From CAZTTG01 sp964615935 (GTDB lineage: Bacteria > Planctomycetota > UBA1135 > GCA-002686595), in contig CAZTTG010000040.1 of assembly GCA_964615935.1 (NCBI GenBank), forward strand, positions 1 through 54,481: DNA of 54,481 bases. The letters run 5' to 3'. This document shows positions 51,638 through 54,481 of the stretch, in pieces (the first letter of the stretch is position 1; every line of letters begins with the position of its first letter). Both the position numbers and the translations under genes were made by a program. The notes below the pieces were generated by a model. That model was not told the origin of the DNA, did not search any database, and saw nothing but the letters and a program-made list of their open reading frames with translations.

Positions 51638-52945
51638 ATGTCCACCCTCAAGGAAACCCTGTTCCAGAAGATCGAGGCGCATCGCCAGCGCACCACGAGG
51701 CTCCTCAAACAGCACGGAGACGTGAAGCTGAGCGATGTCACGATCACCCAGGCGATCGGTGGTGCCCGGGGGGTCCGCTGCCTGGTGACCGATACCTCCT
51801 ACCTGGATCCGATGGAGGGCATTCGATTCCGGGGCAAGACCATCCCCGAGACCTTCGAGGCCCTGCCCAAGGTGCCCGGAAGCGAGTACCCCTACGTGGA
51901 GGGCTTCTGGCACTTCATCCTGACCGGGGACGTGCCGACCCTCGAGCAGGCCCAGGCGGTCACCGAGGAGTTCAAGACCCGCTCCCGAGTTCCCCAGTAC
52001 GTCTTCGACGTGCTGCGCGCCATGCCCCGCGACACGCACCCGATGACCATGTTCTCGGCGGCCATCCTGTCCATGCAGCGCGAGTCCCTCTTCGCCCAGG
52101 AGTACCGCAAGGGCATGAGCAAGATGGACTACTGGGACCCGATGTACGAGGACTGCTCCAACCTCCTCGCCAAGCTGCCCGAGATCGGCGCCTACATCTA
52201 CCGCATCAAGTTCAAGGGTGACTCCGCCATCCAACCCGATCCGAACCTCGACCTCGGGGGCAACTTCGCCCACATGATGGGCATCGGCCACCCCTACGAC
52301 GACGTGGCCCGGATGTACTTCATCCTCCACTCGGACCACGAGTCCGGCAACGTCTCGGCCCACACGGTGCACCTGGTGGCCTCGGCCCTCTCGGACTGCT
52401 ACTACGCCCTCTCGGCCGGGATCAACGGCCTGGCCGGCCCGCTGCACGGTCTGGCCAACGAGGAGGTGCTGCGCTGGACCCAGGCCTTCATGGAGAAGCT
52501 GGGCGGCAAGGAGCCCACCGAGGACGTGATCAAGGAAGCCCTGTGGGAGACCCTCAACAGCGGTCAGGTCATCCCCGGCTACGGCCACGCGGTCCTGCGC
52601 AAGACCGACCCGCGCTACGTCTCCCAGATGGAGTTCTGCCAGAAGAACCTGCCGGACTACCCGCTCTTCAAGGTCATCAACATGATCTACCAGGTGGCGC
52701 CCGGCGTCCTGCAGGAGCACGGCAAGGCCAAGAACCCCTGGCCCAACGTGGACGCCCAGTCGGGCGTCATCCAGTGGTACTACGGCGTGACCGACTACGC
52801 CTTCTACACGGTGCTCTTCGGCATCGGCCGGGCCATCGGCACGCTGGCCAACATCACCTGGGACCGCGCTCTCGGCTACCCCATCGAGCGGCCCAAGTCG
52901 CTCACCACGGCCATGCTCGAGGAGGCCGCCGGCATCCAGAGCTAG
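51638..52945 (+). CDS. gltA: Citrate synthase, eukaryotic-type
   Basis: 435 residues from ATG 51638 (AAGGAG upstream); a GTG at 51611 would add nine residues but has no SD. Catalytic residues are His270 (GPLHGLANEE), His317 (GYGHAVLRKTDPR) and Asp372 (DAQSGV). The run HSDHESGNVSAHTVHLVASALSD is that of mitochondrial-type enzymes, not of E. coli GltA, which has an N-terminal regulatory domain. Geobacteraceae are known to use this eukaryote-like form. The enzyme condenses acetyl-CoA and oxaloacetate. It would take up acetyl-CoA from aromatic degradation, which fits the bam operon. The gene is monocistronic with its own promoter and terminator. Confidence 0.93.
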   Translation: MSTLKETLFQKIEAHRQRTTRLLKQHGDVKLSDVTITQAIGGARGVRCLVTDTSYLDPMEGIRFRGKTIPETFEALPKVPGSEYPYVEGFWHFILTGDVPTLEQAQAVTEEFKTRSRVPQYVFDVLRAMPRDTHPMTMFSAAILSMQRESLFAQEYRKGMSKMDYWDPMYEDCSNLLAKLPEIGAYIYRIKFKGDSAIQPDPNLDLGGNFAHMMGIGHPYDDVARMYFILHSDHESGNVSAHTVHLVASALSDCYYALSAGINGLAGPLHGLANEEVLRWTQAFMEKLGGKEPTEDVIKEALWETLNSGQVIPGYGHAVLRKTDPRYVSQMEFCQKNLPDYPLFKVINMIYQVAPGVLQEHGKAKNPWPNVDAQSGVIQWYYGVTDYAFYTVLFGIGRAIGTLANITWDRALGYPIERPKSLTTAMLEEAAGIQS

Positions 52946-52970
52946 CTCCGGCTGGCCCGCGATCGCGAGA

Positions 52971-53000
52971 AGGAGGGGCGCCCGCCGGGGCGCCCCTCTT
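52971..53000 (+). terminator. Rho-independent-like terminator of citrate synthase
   Basis: GAGGGGCGCC (52973-52982) pairs perfectly with GGCGCCCCTC (52989-52998), with an inner C-G pair and a 4-base loop. The hairpin begins 27 bases after the stop. Only TT follows, so the U-tract is poor, but the stem is very stable. Confidence 0.6.
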
Positions 53001-53132
53001 CGCGTGTCCGGACCGCGCGCGAGCACCGGGGCCGCGCTCCTGGCGCGGATCCGACCGGGTTCCGGCGGCTGACCTCCATACCGCGGGTCCGAGGTGCCGA
53101 TCCAGGGGCGACCGCCGGAGGGCGGTTGCGGA

Positions 53133-54416
53133 ATGGGCCTCAAGCGGGAAACCTGGATCCTCTTCGCGGCGGCGCTCCTGCTGCGGATGGCCGCCGTCTT
53201 CGCGCTGGACAGCCCCGGTCTGATCCAGCAGAAGGCTAGCCCCTGGAACTGGGGCTACGAGCAGGCCGCCATCGCCGAGTCCCTCGCCCGCGGAGACGGC
53301 TTCGCGGACGCCTTCGCCCAGGGAACCGGCGCGACCGCCTGGGTCGCTCCCGCCTACCCGGCCCTCCTGATCCGGCTCTTCGGGAGCATGAGCGCCGCCC
53401 TGGCCGTGGCGCTGGCCTCGGTCCACTCGCTGCTGTCGGCCGCCACCTGCATCTTCCTCTGGAGGCTGGGCCGGGGCCTGGGGAGCCCGCGGCTGGGGCG
53501 CCTGTCGGGCTGGCTCTACGCCCTCCACCCGGGGGCGATCTACTACGCGGTGTACCTCGTCTGGGACACCACCCTGGTGGCCTTCGGCATCACCTGGTAC
53601 CTGAGCGCGCTGGTCGCCAGCGGTCCGGGGGCCTCGCCGGCGCGGGTGCGGCTCCTGGGTCTGGGCTACGGGGCGCTGCTGCTGGTCAATCCGGCGCCGG
53701 CGGCCTTCCTGCCGGTGGTGCTCTACTACCTCTGCCGCCGGCGCGGGGGCTGGAGGGCGGCGAGCACGGCGGGGGCGGGCTTCGCGGCCTGTGCGCTGCT
53801 GGTCTGCGGCCCCTGGATGATCCGCAACCAGCTCGTCATCGGCTCGCCCGGGCTGCGATCGAACCTGGGGGTCGAGGTCATGGTGGGGAACAACGACCTG
53901 GCCCAGGGCAGCTTCCACCCCTGGAGCCATCCCAGCCAGGATCCCGGGGAGCTGGCGCTCTACCGGGAGCTGGGGGAGGCGGCCTACTCGAGGGAGGCGA
54001 TGGGGAAGGGGATCCGGTGGATCCGGGAGAACCCGGCGGCCTTCGCCGAGCTGGCGCTGTACCGACTGCGGATCTTCTGGATCGGGCGGGACCCTCTCGT
54101 CGGCGGCTCGTGGGACTGGCCGCCACCCGGGAAGAGGGACGCCCGGACCTGGTCGAAGTGGGTCCTGCACATGCTGAGCGGGGCCATCGCGCTGGTGGGG
54201 CTGCTGGCCCTGCGGTTCAGGGAGATGGACGCGGTGCTGATCCGGGGCGCGCTGCTGCTCTTCCCCCTGGCCTACCTGGTGACGCACGTCACCGAGCGCT
54301 ACCGCGTTCCAGTGGACCCGCTGCTGACGCTCCTGTGCGCGGGAGTCGCCCTGTGGGCGCTGGATCGAGTACGCGCGTGGGTGGTGAGCCCCGAGGACTC
54401 CCGGGCCCCCGCATAG
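53133..54416 (+). CDS. Polytopic glycosyltransferase-like membrane protein (GT39/ArnT type)
   Basis: 427 residues from ATG 53133 (GGAGG upstream). About nine to ten hydrophobic helices: ILFAAALLLRMAAVFAL first, then ALAVALASVHSLLSAATCIFLW and others, closing with LLTLLCAGVALWAL. A periplasmic loop after helix one (QKASPWNWGYEQAAIAESLARGDGF) and the APAYPALLIRLFG motif match the GT-C fold of dolichyl/undecaprenyl-phosphate sugar transferases. It has RNQLVIGSPGLRSNLGVEVMVGNND and ERYRVPVDP typical of that group. It probably moves a sugar from a polyprenyl-phosphate carrier to an envelope acceptor. No neighbouring glycan gene is visible to name the acceptor. Confidence 0.75.
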   Translation: MGLKRETWILFAAALLLRMAAVFALDSPGLIQQKASPWNWGYEQAAIAESLARGDGFADAFAQGTGATAWVAPAYPALLIRLFGSMSAALAVALASVHSLLSAATCIFLWRLGRGLGSPRLGRLSGWLYALHPGAIYYAVYLVWDTTLVAFGITWYLSALVASGPGASPARVRLLGLGYGALLLVNPAPAAFLPVVLYYLCRRRGGWRAASTAGAGFAACALLVCGPWMIRNQLVIGSPGLRSNLGVEVMVGNNDLAQGSFHPWSHPSQDPGELALYRELGEAAYSREAMGKGIRWIRENPAAFAELALYRLRIFWIGRDPLVGGSWDWPPPGKRDARTWSKWVLHMLSGAIALVGLLALRFREMDAVLIRGALLLFPLAYLVTHVTERYRVPVDPLLTLLCAGVALWALDRVRAWVVSPEDSRAPA

Positions 54417-54432
54417 CCCTCGGCCCCCCCCC

Positions 54433-54479
54433 GCGCGGCAAACTTGCCGCGCCGGCGCCGAGTGGCGCCGTAACGCCAC
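54433..54479. repeat. Two hairpins after the last gene
   Basis: GCGCGGCA-AACT-TGCCGCGC (54433-54452) and GTGGCG-CCGTAA-CGCCAC (54462-54479) follow the glycosyltransferase stop. The first may be its terminator; neither has a T-run. The window ends two bases later. Confidence 0.35.
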
Positions 54480-54481
54480 GC

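Overview
The window is about 54.5 kb of very GC-rich bacterial DNA (I estimate near 70% G+C; most codons end in G or C). Genes are tightly packed, with many ATGA start/stop overlaps. I saw no rRNA, tRNA, CRISPR array, insertion sequence or phage gene. The content points to an anaerobe: a class II (tungsten) benzoyl-CoA reductase operon, a selenocysteine codon, and a glycyl radical enzyme with its activase. The phylum cannot be fixed from this sequence. The gene mix (CRTAC1 and FG-GAP proteins, DUF2961, eukaryotic-type citrate synthase, Na+ symporter) would suit several high-GC environmental lineages.

Region 1 (1-3802): end of an SDR dehydrogenase, a thiolase with its DUF35 partner, an acyl-CoA dehydrogenase and a small membrane protein. 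The set resembles the beta-oxidation part of the benzylsuccinate (bbs) pathway, which yields benzoyl-CoA. Region 2 (3936-15249): a TetR regulator translationally coupled to bamBCDEFGHI, the electron-bifurcating class II benzoyl-CoA reductase complex. bamF is read through an in-frame UGA at 11519-11521 as selenocysteine, with a SECIS-like hairpin directly after it. Together regions 1 and 2 look like an anaerobic aromatic-acid module.

Region 3 (15283-29641): a 39-residue secreted peptide, NADP-type glutamate dehydrogenase, a receiver-containing PEP-synthase-like protein, two aminotransferases, a CRTAC1 lipoprotein, an LCIB/C-type (theta) carbonic anhydrase, a DUF2961/GH172 lipoprotein, a histidine ammonia-lyase whose MIO triad is Ala-Cys-Gly, and an EamA exporter. 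Region 4 (29842-45399): a YtrA-type GntR/ABC operon with a clear palindromic operator, a secreted serine hydrolase, a Na+/solute symporter coupled to a GH38-like alpha-mannosidase, a large secreted protein broken by one frameshift, and two tandem FG-GAP paralogues.

Region 5 (45458-50186): hypE-hypD (activase and trans-4-hydroxyproline dehydratase-like glycyl radical enzyme) followed by a 7-codon minicistron, a UroD-superfamily protein without the usual metal-binding motif, and a 59-residue protein. This operon is the best candidate for something undescribed. Region 6 (50188-54481): a Tat-type C45 Ntn hydrolase, a eukaryotic-type citrate synthase with promoter and terminator, and a polytopic glycosyltransferase-like membrane protein.
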